Source: Pseudarthrobacter sp. GA104 (GTDB lineage Bacteria; Actinomycetota; Actinomycetes; Actinomycetales; Micrococcaceae). From it: a DNA stretch of 64,000 nucleotides. A program made the translations under genes and the position numbers. The notes below the pieces were generated by a model. That model saw only the letters and a list, made by a program, of their open reading frames with translations, was not told the DNA's origin and did not search any database. Shown piece after piece: positions 44,229-52,948 of the stretch. The stretch is taken from assembly GCF_009741265.1 (NCBI RefSeq), contig NZ_WOWL01000001.1, positions 3,038,001 to 3,102,000 on the forward strand. The letters are read 5' to 3'. Numbering within the stretch: position 1 is the first letter of the stretch; every line of letters begins with the position of its first letter.

Positions 44229-44338
44229 TTTAGGCCGTTATCGGGGAGGGACCTTGGACCCTGTGGCGGTTTGTGCGGGAGGACCACGCTGGTAGGGCAG
44301 GCAACCCAGCTGCATTACTCCAGGAAGGCCGGACAGGC

Positions 44339-46159
44339 ATGAGGCCCAGCACACCCCAGCCCACAGCCGTCGCGGACGGCGTGTACCAGCTGCCCACCGG
44401 GAGCGGCCGGTTCGCCTCCCACGTCTATTTTGTCCGCTCCGGGCAGGGCTGGGTGCTGGTGGATGCCGGCTGGCCGAAGGCGGACGACGCGATTGCGGCC
44501 GCTGCGGAGTCCCTCTTTGGAAAAAGCAGCACGCCCGCAGCGATTATCCTGACGCATATCCACCCGGACCACACCGGCGCCGTCCCCGGCCTGGCCCGCC
44601 GATGGGACGTGCCGGTCTTCGTTCATCCGGATGAACTGCCGCAGGCGTCCGGGAAGCTGCTGGATGAATACGCCAACCCCCTCGACCGCCGGGTGCTGCG
44701 TCCCTTGCAGCGGGTCCTGCCGCAGGGGACCATGCCCGCGACGGACCTGACCGCCGTCGTGCGGCCTTTCGATCCGGCGGCCGGCGTCCCGGGGCTTCCG
44801 GACTGGAAGTGCGTGCCCACCCCGGGGCACACACCCGGGCACATTGCCCTCTTTCGGGAGGCCGACGGCGTGCTGCTCACCGGCGACGCGGTACTGACCA
44901 CTGACGTGAACTCGCTGCGCGGCCTCCTGGGCCGGACGCGCAGGGTCAGCGGCCCGCCCCGGATTGCCACCTGGGACTGGCCGACGGCGGAGGCTTCCAT
45001 CGGTGCGCTGGCCCGGCTTCGGCCTCGGGTTCTGGCCAGCGGGCACGGGCGTGCGGTTTCCGGGCCGGCGGCATCCCGCCAGTTGGAAGAACTGGCCGCC
45101 AGGGCCGGTGCTGCGGACAATGCCGCCGCTTCAACCGCGGCGCCGGAGGCGCCTTTGGAGTACCGCTGCGTGGCCGCTGTCCGGATGGGCGGGCCGGAAG
45201 TGCTGGAGGTTGTACGACGGCGGCTGCGGACGCCGCGACGGGACGAGGCCAGGGTGCGGGTTGAGGCGTGCAGCGTGAGCGCCGTTGACGTGCAGGCCCG
45301 CAGCGGGCTCTCCACCTACCCGCCGACGTTCCCCTTTGTGCCCGGCTACGCCGTGGTGGGCGTGGTGGATGCGACGGGGGCGGGCGTCACCGCGGTTGCG
45401 CCGGGGGACCGGGTGGTGGTGATGACCGAGAAGGGCGGGTACGCCGAGTACATCTTCGCCAGCTCGCACCCCATGATGCGGATTCCCGATGAACTGGACG
45501 CGGGCGAGGTGGTGGTTGTTGCGCTGAACTACCTGGTGGCCCACCAGGCCCTCTCCCGCGTGGCCCGGATCCGGCGGGGGCAGGCCGTCCTTGTCACCGG
45601 CGCCGCCGGCGGGATCGGTACGGCGATCGTCCAGCTCGGCCGGTTGCTGCGGCTCAGGATGTACGGGGTGGACATCCCGGCCAAACACCGCTGGCTCGTT
45701 GAGCACAGGGTGGTGCCCCTGGACACGCAGCGGGACCACGTGGTCAAGGCCCTCCGCAGGCTGGAGCCCTCCGGCGTCGATGCAGTCCTGGACGGGGCGG
45801 GCGGGGATTGGGCCGATACCGGCCTTGCCGTGCTGCGGCCCGGCGGGGTGCTGGTGGAGTACGCCAACCCCGGCAGCCCGGCCTCCACCCTGCGCCTCCT
45901 GGCCCGGGCCGCAGGGCAGAACCTGATCCCGAAGGGCAAGAGGATCCGGCTGTACGGGACGACGTCCTGGCGGCTGGACCGCCGGCCGCTGATGGAGGCG
46001 TGGGCCACGCTCTATGGACTGCTCGGGGCGCGGAAAATCATCCCGGTGATCGCGGACCGGTTCCCGCTGGCTGAGGCGCGGCAGGCGCACGCCCGGCTGG
46101 AGCGCGGGGACATTGCGGGAAACCTCGTCCTCATGGTGCCGGGAGAAGACCGGCCCTGA
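44339..46159 (+). CDS. Fusion of metallo-beta-lactamase-fold hydrolase and zinc-independent MDR oxidoreductase
   Basis: A 606-residue protein. Residues 1 to about 260 are an MBL-fold hydrolase: HIHPDH metal motif near 80, PTPGHTPGH, LTGDAV and GHGRAVSG. After an Ala-rich linker, residues about 285-600 form a medium-chain dehydrogenase/quinone-oxidoreductase domain with TGAAGGIGTAIVQLG near 430 and no structural-zinc cysteines. The frame is uninterrupted across the junction. ATG 44339 follows AGGAAGG by about ten bases; a GTG at 44273 is possible. It is divergent from the TetR gene. A coupled hydrolysis and reduction of a thioester or lactone is conceivable, but no substrate can be named. Confidence 0.82.
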   Translation: MRPSTPQPTAVADGVYQLPTGSGRFASHVYFVRSGQGWVLVDAGWPKADDAIAAAAESLFGKSSTPAAIILTHIHPDHTGAVPGLARRWDVPVFVHPDELPQASGKLLDEYANPLDRRVLRPLQRVLPQGTMPATDLTAVVRPFDPAAGVPGLPDWKCVPTPGHTPGHIALFREADGVLLTGDAVLTTDVNSLRGLLGRTRRVSGPPRIATWDWPTAEASIGALARLRPRVLASGHGRAVSGPAASRQLEELAARAGAADNAAASTAAPEAPLEYRCVAAVRMGGPEVLEVVRRRLRTPRRDEARVRVEACSVSAVDVQARSGLSTYPPTFPFVPGYAVVGVVDATGAGVTAVAPGDRVVVMTEKGGYAEYIFASSHPMMRIPDELDAGEVVVVALNYLVAHQALSRVARIRRGQAVLVTGAAGGIGTAIVQLGRLLRLRMYGVDIPAKHRWLVEHRVVPLDTQRDHVVKALRRLEPSGVDAVLDGAGGDWADTGLAVLRPGGVLVEYANPGSPASTLRLLARAAGQNLIPKGKRIRLYGTTSWRLDRRPLMEAWATLYGLLGARKIIPVIADRFPLAEARQAHARLERGDIAGNLVLMVPGEDRP

Positions 46160-46167
46160 GCACGGCG

Positions 46168-46195
46168 GCTACCCCTTGGGCTGCTACCCCTTGGG
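46168..46195. repeat. 15-bp tandem duplication at the paaK stop
   Basis: GCTACCCCTTGGG occurs at 46168-46180 and again at 46183-46195. On the minus strand it gives the paaK stop twice, each after PKG. It is a small duplication with no evident function. Confidence 0.8.
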
Positions 46196-47533
46196 GCGCA
46201 GGTCGTAGATCCTCCGCAGCTTGCCGTTGGACCGCTCAAGCGAGCCCGGCTCCACGACGTCAACCGCGCAGGAAGAACCCACGTGGATCTTGATCTGTTC
46301 CTTCAAGGTGCGTGCCGCCGTCGTGCTCTGCTCAACGGTGACGCTGTCCCGGCGCTCGATCTTGACCGTCATCTGGTCCATCCTCTGGCCCTCGGGGCGG
46401 GTGAGCTCCAGCTGGAAGTGCGGGCTGAGCTCGGGGATCCGGAGGGCGATTTCCTCGATCTGGGACGGGAAGACGTTCACGCCGCGGAGGATGATCATGT
46501 CGTCGCTGCGGCCGGTGATGCGCCCCATCCGGCGGTGCGCGGGGCGGGCCGTGCCGGGGAGCAGGCGGGTGAGGTCCTTGGTGCGGTACCGGATGATGGG
46601 CAGCGCTTCCTTGGTCAGCGAGGTGAAGACGAGTTCGCCGTGCTCGCCGTCGCCCAGGACGTTTTCCTTGCCCACCACCGGGTTGAAGGCGTCGATGATT
46701 TCGGGGCGGAAGTGGTCCTCCCAGATGTGGCTGCCGTCCTGTGTTTCCACCGCTTCGCCGGCCACGCCCGGGCCCATCACCTCGGACAGCCCGTAGATGT
46801 CGCAGGCCTTGAGGTTCATGGTGACCTCGAGCTCGTGCCGCATCTCTTCGGTCCACGGCTCGGCGCCCAGCACCGCATACTTCAGCGACGTGGAGGCGGG
46901 GTCGATGCCCATGTGGGCCATGGCGTCGGCGATGGTCAGCAGGTACGTGGGCGTGGCCAGGATGGCGTCGGGCTTGAAGTCCTGGATCAGCTGGATCTGG
47001 CGTTCGGTCTGGCCGCCGGAGATGGGGATGACGGTGCAGCCCAGGGCTTCGGCGCCGGCGTGGGCACCCAGGCCTCCAGTGAACAGGCCGTACCCGTAGG
47101 CGTTGTGGACCTTCATGCCAGGGCGGATGCCGGAGGCGCGGAAGCTGCGGGCCACAAGCTTTGCCCAGTCCGCCAGGTCCTGCTTGGTGTAGCCGACGAC
47201 GGTGGGCCGGCCCGTGGTGCCCGAGCTGGCATGGATGCGGGCTACTTCGTGCTGCGGCACCGCGAACATGCCGAACGGGTATTCCTCGCGCAGATCGTCC
47301 TTGGTGGTGAACGGGAAGTTGCCCAGGTCGCTCAGTTCACGCAGGTCGTTGGGGTGGATGCCGGCGTCGTCGAACTTGCGCTTGTAGAGGGGCACGCGCT
47401 CGTAGGCGTAGGCAACGGTGTGCTGCAGCCGGCTGAGCTGGAGGGCCTCGAGCTCGTCGCGGGAGATGGTCTCCTCGCGGTCCAGTCCGGCTGCTGTGGT
47501 GGCTGCGGGGGATTCGGGGGCATGCAGGGTCAT
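46184..47533 (-). CDS. paaK: Phenylacetate-CoA ligase
   Basis: A 449-residue AMP-forming ligase that makes phenylacetyl-CoA, the first committed step of the pathway. The ATP loop is SSGTTGRPTVVGY near residue 110; YGLSEVMGPGVA and FRPEIIDAFNP follow, and a C-terminal AMP-binding domain begins near RMGRITGRSDDM. AGGA lies five bases before the ATG. It follows paaI by six bases and shares its operator C. Confidence 0.93.
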   Translation of the reverse strand: MTLHAPESPAATTAAGLDREETISRDELEALQLSRLQHTVAYAYERVPLYKRKFDDAGIHPNDLRELSDLGNFPFTTKDDLREEYPFGMFAVPQHEVARIHASSGTTGRPTVVGYTKQDLADWAKLVARSFRASGIRPGMKVHNAYGYGLFTGGLGAHAGAEALGCTVIPISGGQTERQIQLIQDFKPDAILATPTYLLTIADAMAHMGIDPASTSLKYAVLGAEPWTEEMRHELEVTMNLKACDIYGLSEVMGPGVAGEAVETQDGSHIWEDHFRPEIIDAFNPVVGKENVLGDGEHGELVFTSLTKEALPIIRYRTKDLTRLLPGTARPAHRRMGRITGRSDDMIILRGVNVFPSQIEEIALRIPELSPHFQLELTRPEGQRMDQMTVKIERRDSVTVEQSTTAARTLKEQIKIHVGSSCAVDVVEPGSLERSNGKLRRIYDLRPKG

Positions 47534-47539
47534 GGTTTC

Positions 47540-48022
47540 CTACTTCTTGGGGATGGTGCGGCTGCGTCCGCGGAACTCGGCAATGAGCTCGCCTGGCTGG
47601 TTCGGGGTGGGCTCGCCCGGCTGGCCGGCGTCGGCGGGCGGGGCGTCGGCGGCGAAAATCTGGATGTCGTACAGGCCGCTGCGTCCGGCGCTGGAGCGGC
47701 GGTCCGCCACCGCGGTGAGCACCTGGCCGCGGAAGGCGGGCTTGAGGAAATTGATGTCGACGCCGGAGGCCACGGTGATGCTGTTTTCCTCGCCGGGTGC
47801 CGGCACGGCGGGGTTGCACGCGAGGGCGAACGCCGTATCCCCGAAGGCGAAGATCATTCCGCCGTGGGCCATGCCGAAGCCGTTGAGCATTTCCTGCCGG
47901 AGGGTCATCCGGATGGTGGCGTGCCCGTCGCTGATGGCGAGGACCTGGATGCCCATCCACTCGGAGGCGTAGTCGTTCTCCAGGATCTGGTGCGTGGGCC
48001 CGGAAAGGGTGGTTTCAGCCAT
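47540..48022 (-). CDS. paaI: Hydroxyphenylacetyl-CoA thioesterase PaaI
   Basis: A 160-residue hotdog thioesterase with the PaaI signature NGFGMAHGGMIFAFGDTAF near residue 47, including the Asp of the active site. It removes aberrant CoA esters that would block the pathway. A Pro/Gly-rich insert (about 125-145) is unusual. GGAGG lies about nine bases upstream of the ATG. First gene of the paaI-paaK unit. Confidence 0.92.
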   Translation of the reverse strand: MAETTLSGPTHQILENDYASEWMGIQVLAISDGHATIRMTLRQEMLNGFGMAHGGMIFAFGDTAFALACNPAVPAPGEENSITVASGVDINFLKPAFRGQVLTAVADRRSSAGRSGLYDIQIFAADAPPADAGQPGEPTPNQPGELIAEFRGRSRTIPKK

Positions 48023-48044
48023 GCGTCATTGCCTCCAGCTTTAT

Positions 48045-48066
48045 TTACCGAATGTTCATTAGGTAA
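48045..48066. promoter_or_regulatory. PaaR-like operator C upstream of paaI-paaK
   Basis: A nearly perfect 22-bp palindrome, TTACCGAATG then an inverted half ending TTAGGTAA. It has AATG/CATT half-site cores where sites A and B have ACCG/CGGT-rich ones, but outer bases agree. Confidence 0.75.
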
Positions 48067-48106
48067 TCCCATCGAGGGGTCCTGTGTCAAGGGGAGGGCG
48101 GCCGGA

Positions 48107-48180
48107 CCAGCCCAGTTTTGGAGGGTCCAGGCCAGCAGTCTGTGGGGGCAGTCCAGGGAGGCGTTCGAAAACTGGGCTGG
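48107..48180. repeat. Palindrome with 13-bp arms upstream of pta
   Basis: CCAGCCCAGTTTT (48107-48119) is exactly inverted as AAAACTGGGCTGG (48168-48180); the 48-base interior has weaker symmetry around TCCAGG. It lies in the 265-base gap between paaI and pta, a possible intergenic repeat or leader structure. Confidence 0.65.
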
Positions 48181-48287
48181 AAGGGACGACGGCGGCCGGC
48201 AACTGGGCGGGAACGTACAGCGGCGGCGCGGGAGGGTTGGAAGTGCAAGGATGGAGGGACCGGCACCAGCACAGCAAAGGGCGGACC

Positions 48288-50363
48288 ATGGCCAAAGGCA
48301 TTTACGTCAGCGCAACCACCCCCGGCTCGGGCAAGTCACTTGTTGCCCTGGGCCTGGCGGACACCCTGCACCGGCACGCGGACAGGATCGGCTTCTTCAA
48401 ACCCGTGGTCCACGGCCCGGATGCCACGGCCGATCCGATGGTGGCGCTGATGAAATCGCGCTTCGCGCTGGAGGACGAGCGGTGCCGCGGCGGCCTGACC
48501 TACACCGAAGTCCGTGATCTGCTGGCGGAAGGCAACCGCGCCGAGATCGATGCCCGCTGCGTGGAAATTTTCGCGGACATTTCGCGGCACTGCGACGTGG
48601 TGATCGTGGAGGGAACCGACCTGGTGGGCCAGGACTCCGCCGTCGAATTCGACCTCAACGCCCGCCTGGCGAACAACCTGGCCACGCCCGTGGTGGCCGT
48701 GGTGGGCGCCAAGGGGCGCACCGTTGCAGAAGCCGTGGCCGCCGTCGAGGTTGCCCGGAAGGAACTTGCCGCAGAACGGTGCGCGCTCCTGGCCATCCTG
48801 GTGAACCGTGCGGACCCGGAGGACGTGGAAGCGATCGGGGCGGCGGTAAAGCCCGGCGCGTCCAAACGGCCCGTGTACGTCCTGCCGGAACTGGAGGAGA
48901 TAGCCCGGCCCACCACCGGTGAAGTGGCCACGGCGCTCGGGGTCCGGCAGATCGCCGGCCGGCGGGACATGGAGCGCGACGTCAAGGACATCAAGGTGGC
49001 GGCCATGAACGTGGGCAACTTCCTGAACGTGCTGGACGAGGGCGCGCTGGTGATCGTTCCCGGGGACCGCGCCGACGTGATGGTGGCCTGCCTGGCCTCA
49101 TCCTTCTCGCCGGAATTTCCGGTGGCATCCGCGCTCATCCTCACCGGCGGGCTCGCACCGGACGCCAACATCTACCCGCTCCTGGCGCAGGCGCCGTTCC
49201 CCGTGTTCGCCACGAAGGAGGACACCTACACCACCGCGCGCCGGGTCTCCGAAGTCCGCAGCGAGATCTGGTCCGGGCACCGCCGCAAGGTTGCCTCCGC
49301 CCTGGGGCTGTGGTCCCGCCGGGTGGACGAAACCGAACTTGTGGAGCGCCTGCACCTGCCAAGGGCCGAGCGGATGACGCCGCTGCGCTTCCTGCACGAC
49401 CTCATCGAACGCGCCCGCTCGCAGCGCCGGCACGTGGTGCTGCCGGAAGGAACGGACGTGAGGATCCTGCGCGCGGCGGAGATCCTGCACCGGCGCGACG
49501 TCTGCGACCTCACCGTGCTTGGGCCGGAGCCTGACGTCCGCGAACTGGCCGCAGCGAACGGCATCGACCTCACCGGCATCAGCATCGTGGACCCCGCCAC
49601 CTCGGACCTCCGGCAGAAGTTTGCCGAGAAGTACGCCGAGCTGAGGGCGCACAAGGGGGTGGACCTGGCCAAGGCGCTGGAGATCATGCAGGACGTCAGC
49701 TACTTCGGCACCATGATGGTCCAGTTGGGCGTGGTGGACGGCATGGTGTCCGGGGCCGCGCACACCACGGCCCACACCATCCGGCCGGCCCTGGAGTTCG
49801 TGAAGACGCGCCCGGGCGTGAAGATCGTGTCCTCGGTGTTCCTCATGCTCATGCCGGACCGGGTGCTGGTGTACGGCGACTGCGCGGTGAACCCTGACCC
49901 GAACGTGGAGCAGCTGGCGGACATTGCGCTGGCTTCGGCGGAGACCGCCGCCCAGTTCGGGGTGGAGCCGCGGGTGGCCATGCTGTCCTACTCAACGGGC
50001 GGCTCCGGCTCCGGGGAGGCGGTGGACGAGGTGCGGCAGGCCACCGAGCTGGTCCGTGAGCGCCGGCCGGACCTCGCCGTCGAAGGCCCCATCCAGTACG
50101 ACGCCGCGGTGGACGCCTCCATCGCCGAGTCCAAGATGCCGGGGTCCTCGGTTGCCGGGCAGGCCACCGTGTTCATCTTCCCGGACCTCAACACCGGCAA
50201 CAACACGTACAAGGCGGTGCAGCAGAGCTCGGGGGCGGTCGCCGTCGGGCCTGTCCTGCAGGGGCTCCGGAAGCCTGTCAATGACCTCTCCCGCGGCTGC
50301 ACCGTGGAGGACATCGTCAACACCGTAGCCATCACGGCCATCCAGGCCCAGGCGCAGGCGTGA
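48288..50363 (+). CDS. pta: Phosphate acetyltransferase
   Basis: A 691-residue long-form Pta. Residues about 1-220 are a P-loop domain with TTPGSGKS near 10; a DRTGG domain lies in the middle (about 220-340); the catalytic PTA_PTB domain runs from about 365 to the end, with SYSTGGSGSGEAVDEV near 568. It interconverts acetyl-CoA and acetyl phosphate. ATG 48288 has AAGGGCGGA upstream; longer in-frame starts cover the palindrome and are not family sequence. Its usual partner ackA lies about 10 kb away on the same strand beyond a glycan cluster. Confidence 0.94.
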   Translation: MAKGIYVSATTPGSGKSLVALGLADTLHRHADRIGFFKPVVHGPDATADPMVALMKSRFALEDERCRGGLTYTEVRDLLAEGNRAEIDARCVEIFADISRHCDVVIVEGTDLVGQDSAVEFDLNARLANNLATPVVAVVGAKGRTVAEAVAAVEVARKELAAERCALLAILVNRADPEDVEAIGAAVKPGASKRPVYVLPELEEIARPTTGEVATALGVRQIAGRRDMERDVKDIKVAAMNVGNFLNVLDEGALVIVPGDRADVMVACLASSFSPEFPVASALILTGGLAPDANIYPLLAQAPFPVFATKEDTYTTARRVSEVRSEIWSGHRRKVASALGLWSRRVDETELVERLHLPRAERMTPLRFLHDLIERARSQRRHVVLPEGTDVRILRAAEILHRRDVCDLTVLGPEPDVRELAAANGIDLTGISIVDPATSDLRQKFAEKYAELRAHKGVDLAKALEIMQDVSYFGTMMVQLGVVDGMVSGAAHTTAHTIRPALEFVKTRPGVKIVSSVFLMLMPDRVLVYGDCAVNPDPNVEQLADIALASAETAAQFGVEPRVAMLSYSTGGSGSGEAVDEVRQATELVRERRPDLAVEGPIQYDAAVDASIAESKMPGSSVAGQATVFIFPDLNTGNNTYKAVQQSSGAVAVGPVLQGLRKPVNDLSRGCTVEDIVNTVAITAIQAQAQA

Positions 50364-50432
50364 ACAGGTAGGGTAGCGGAAAATACTCCTGGTCCGGCCT
50401 GCGCCGGGCCAGACGCCCCGGGGGAGGCCACG

Positions 50433-51806
50433 ATGAAGGTTTCGGTTATTGGCTGCGGTTATCTCGGTGCGGTCCATTCGGCCGCGCTGGCCCGGCTCGG
50501 GCATGACGTCGTGGGCATCGATGTCGACGCCGGGAAGGTGCAGGCTTTGGCCGCTGGCCGGCCTTCCTTCTTCGAACCCGGCCTGCCGGAGCTCCTGGCC
50601 GCCGGCGCCGAGGCCGGCACCTTGCACTATTCCACCAACATCGCCGACGCGGCAGGGTGCGCCGTCCACTTCATCACGGTCGGAACTCCGCAGCAGCCGA
50701 ACGGGTATGCGGCTGACCTCAGGTACGTCCATGCAGCTGTTGCTGCGCTCATTCCGCATCTCAGGCCAGGCGACATCGTGGCTGGGAAGTCCACTGTTCC
50801 TGTAGGGACGGCGCGGCAGATCGCCGCGACACTCAGCGCCGGAGCTGCCGGATCCCTGCTGGTGTGGAATCCCGAATTCCTCCGCGAGGGCCACGCCGTG
50901 CAGGACACGCTGTCTCCGGATCGGCTGGTTTACGGCCTGCCCGGCCCTGCGGGCTGCGACGGCCTGGGGGCCGCAGACGGGCAGGTGCCCCATCCCCAGC
51001 GTGTGCTGGACGAGGTGTACCGGCAGCTTTTGGCGGACGGGTGCCCCCGCCTGGTCATGGATTATGAGACGGCGGAGATGGTCAAGGTCTCGGCGAATGC
51101 CTTCCTGGCCACCAAGATCTCCTTCATTAACGCGATTTCCGATGTCTGTGAGGCTGCCGGGGCGGACGTTGCCCTGCTGGCGGACGCCATTGGCTACGAC
51201 GCCCGGATCGGCCGGAGCTTCCTCAACGCGGGCCTGGGGTTCGGTGGCGGCTGTCTCCCGAAGGATATCCGGGCATTCATGGCCCGTGCCGGGGAACTGG
51301 GCGCCAGCCAGGCCCAGGCGCTCCTGCGGGAGGTTGATGCCATCAACGCGGGCCGCCGCTCCAGGATGGTGGACCTCGCCAGTGAGGTGTGCGGCGGTTC
51401 GCTTGCGGGTCAACGGGTGGCTGTCCTTGGCCTGGCGTTCAAGCCCCAGTCCGACGACGTCAGGGAGTCGCCCGCCCTCAGCGTCGCTGCAGAACTGCAG
51501 GACAAGGGTGCGATCGTGACGGCGACCGATCCCCAGGCGGTCCGTAACGCGGCGCTGATTCTGCCGGCGCTGAACTGCGTGGAGACCGTGGAGGAGGCAG
51601 TCCAGGGCTCGCATGCCGTGCTGGTCCTGACTGACTGGGACGAATACCGGTCCCTGGATCCAACCTGGCTGGCCGGGCTGGTCTCGGGCATGGGGGTGGT
51701 AGACGGGCGCAGTTGCCTTGACGCAGATGCCTGGCGCGCAGCGGGCTGGACCTATCGGGCTCTCGGACGGCCCGGACTCCCTGCGGCCGTGCCGGCCACC
51801 GTCTAG
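50433..51806 (+). CDS. UDP-glucose/GDP-mannose dehydrogenase family protein
   Basis: A 457-residue NAD-dependent nucleotide-sugar dehydrogenase. N-terminal Rossmann motif GCGYLGAVH near residue 7; catalytic Cys in GFGGGCLPKD near 272; a substrate Lys in SANAFLATKISF near 222. The probable product is UDP-glucuronate. A stop four bases into the convergent kinase gene links it physically to the glycosyltransferase operon. GGGGAGG precedes the ATG. An insert of about 25 residues near 170-190 is not typical. Confidence 0.9.
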   Translation: MKVSVIGCGYLGAVHSAALARLGHDVVGIDVDAGKVQALAAGRPSFFEPGLPELLAAGAEAGTLHYSTNIADAAGCAVHFITVGTPQQPNGYAADLRYVHAAVAALIPHLRPGDIVAGKSTVPVGTARQIAATLSAGAAGSLLVWNPEFLREGHAVQDTLSPDRLVYGLPGPAGCDGLGAADGQVPHPQRVLDEVYRQLLADGCPRLVMDYETAEMVKVSANAFLATKISFINAISDVCEAAGADVALLADAIGYDARIGRSFLNAGLGFGGGCLPKDIRAFMARAGELGASQAQALLREVDAINAGRRSRMVDLASEVCGGSLAGQRVAVLGLAFKPQSDDVRESPALSVAAELQDKGAIVTATDPQAVRNAALILPALNCVETVEEAVQGSHAVLVLTDWDEYRSLDPTWLAGLVSGMGVVDGRSCLDADAWRAAGWTYRALGRPGLPAAVPATV

Positions 51807-52948
51807 GCGAAGTCCGCCAGCCGGGAATGCCCGCCCCGCTGCCCCAGCCTTCCCAAAATGTGCGCGAACCAGTCATGGGCGAGGGGCCGGTACGGGGGCC
51901 GGAACGCGTAGACGCAGGCAATCCTGACGGCGGCAGCCACGCGGTAGGCCTGCAGCCGGGCCGGGTCCACGCACAGGCTGTCCGCGGCCTCAAGTATCCG
52001 CCCTTCAGCGTGGGTTGCAGCGGCCCGAAGGAGTAGCCCCTGCCAGTACCGGAACTCCACATGTGCCAGCAGGTTTCCAAGGTCCAGTGCGGGTTCTGCC
52101 GTGGAGAGTGTGTCGAAGTCGATCAGCCCGAGGCCCCCTTCCCGGGAGCCGACGAGAATCTGTTTGTCGTGAAGGTCACGGTGGCACAGGACAGGAGCCT
52201 GCGCGGGCGTGGCCAGCAGCATCAGGTTCACCCTTTCGACGGCGTCTCCAAGAGACGTGCCCGCGGCCTGTAGGGCGCCATGTGCGTCTGCGTGTCCAGC
52301 CCATTGCGCCACCGTCCGGCACTCGTCTTCCGCTGTATGGAAGGGCAGTGCCCCTCGGGGCGCTTCGGCGAAGTGCGGCCACGTCCCCGGGAACAGCCGC
52401 CAAGCGGCTTCCCAGCCGGCCTGCGCGGCACTGCCGGTCCCGGGCATGTCCGCAGCAGCGGCGCGGCCAAGGCGGTGCAGGTCCGTGCCGGGAACAGCGG
52501 AAAGCGTAATGCTGCCCGAATCCTGCCGCAGGAGCCGGGGAACGGTGATACCCGTTGTTTCCGGGAGTTTTTCCGCGAGGCTGTGCGTTCGGGCCAGGGC
52601 CGGGGCCTTGCCCTGGCGCACCACCTTGGTGAAAGTGGACTGCCCGTCCGGGTGCACGTGCCGGAGCACCGCCCGCCGCCCGTATCGGTGGATCAGCAAT
52701 TGGCTGCCGCGTGCAGCGTCCCTGAGGCTTTCCAGGGCGGGGTCACACCCGTACGGTGTGGCCCGGATGCAACCATCACCGGATACGCTGCCGGCGCGGA
52801 TGCGTCCCGTGTCGGTTTCCCTGGCCTCAAATGTCAGGCTGCCGTTGGCACCGGGCCAGACCTTCCGGACGGTCACGCCGGTTCCCATGGCCCGCGGGAC
52901 CGCGGGCCCGTGCAGCACAGCCAGGGCGGAGGAGATCCGGCCCGTCAC
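51803..52948 (-). CDS. APH-fold phosphotransferase (kinase) 1 of glycan operon
   Basis: A 381-residue protein from a GTG overlapping the upstream stop (GTGA). Kinase elements: a Lys in TFTKVV near 95, the catalytic loop CHRDLHDKQILV near 268 and the metal-binding LIDFDTL near 286. In this family the loop normally has Asn (HxDxxxxN); here it is Gln. The fold occurs in aminoglycoside kinases, choline kinases and sugar kinases. In this operon a sugar, lipid-linked glycan or peptide is a likelier substrate than an antibiotic. It is the last gene of the operon. Confidence 0.8.
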   Translation of the reverse strand: MTGRISSALAVLHGPAVPRAMGTGVTVRKVWPGANGSLTFEARETDTGRIRAGSVSGDGCIRATPYGCDPALESLRDAARGSQLLIHRYGRRAVLRHVHPDGQSTFTKVVRQGKAPALARTHSLAEKLPETTGITVPRLLRQDSGSITLSAVPGTDLHRLGRAAAADMPGTGSAAQAGWEAAWRLFPGTWPHFAEAPRGALPFHTAEDECRTVAQWAGHADAHGALQAAGTSLGDAVERVNLMLLATPAQAPVLCHRDLHDKQILVGSREGGLGLIDFDTLSTAEPALDLGNLLAHVEFRYWQGLLLRAAATHAEGRILEAADSLCVDPARLQAYRVAAAVRIACVYAFRPPYRPLAHDWFAHILGRLGQRGGHSRLADFA

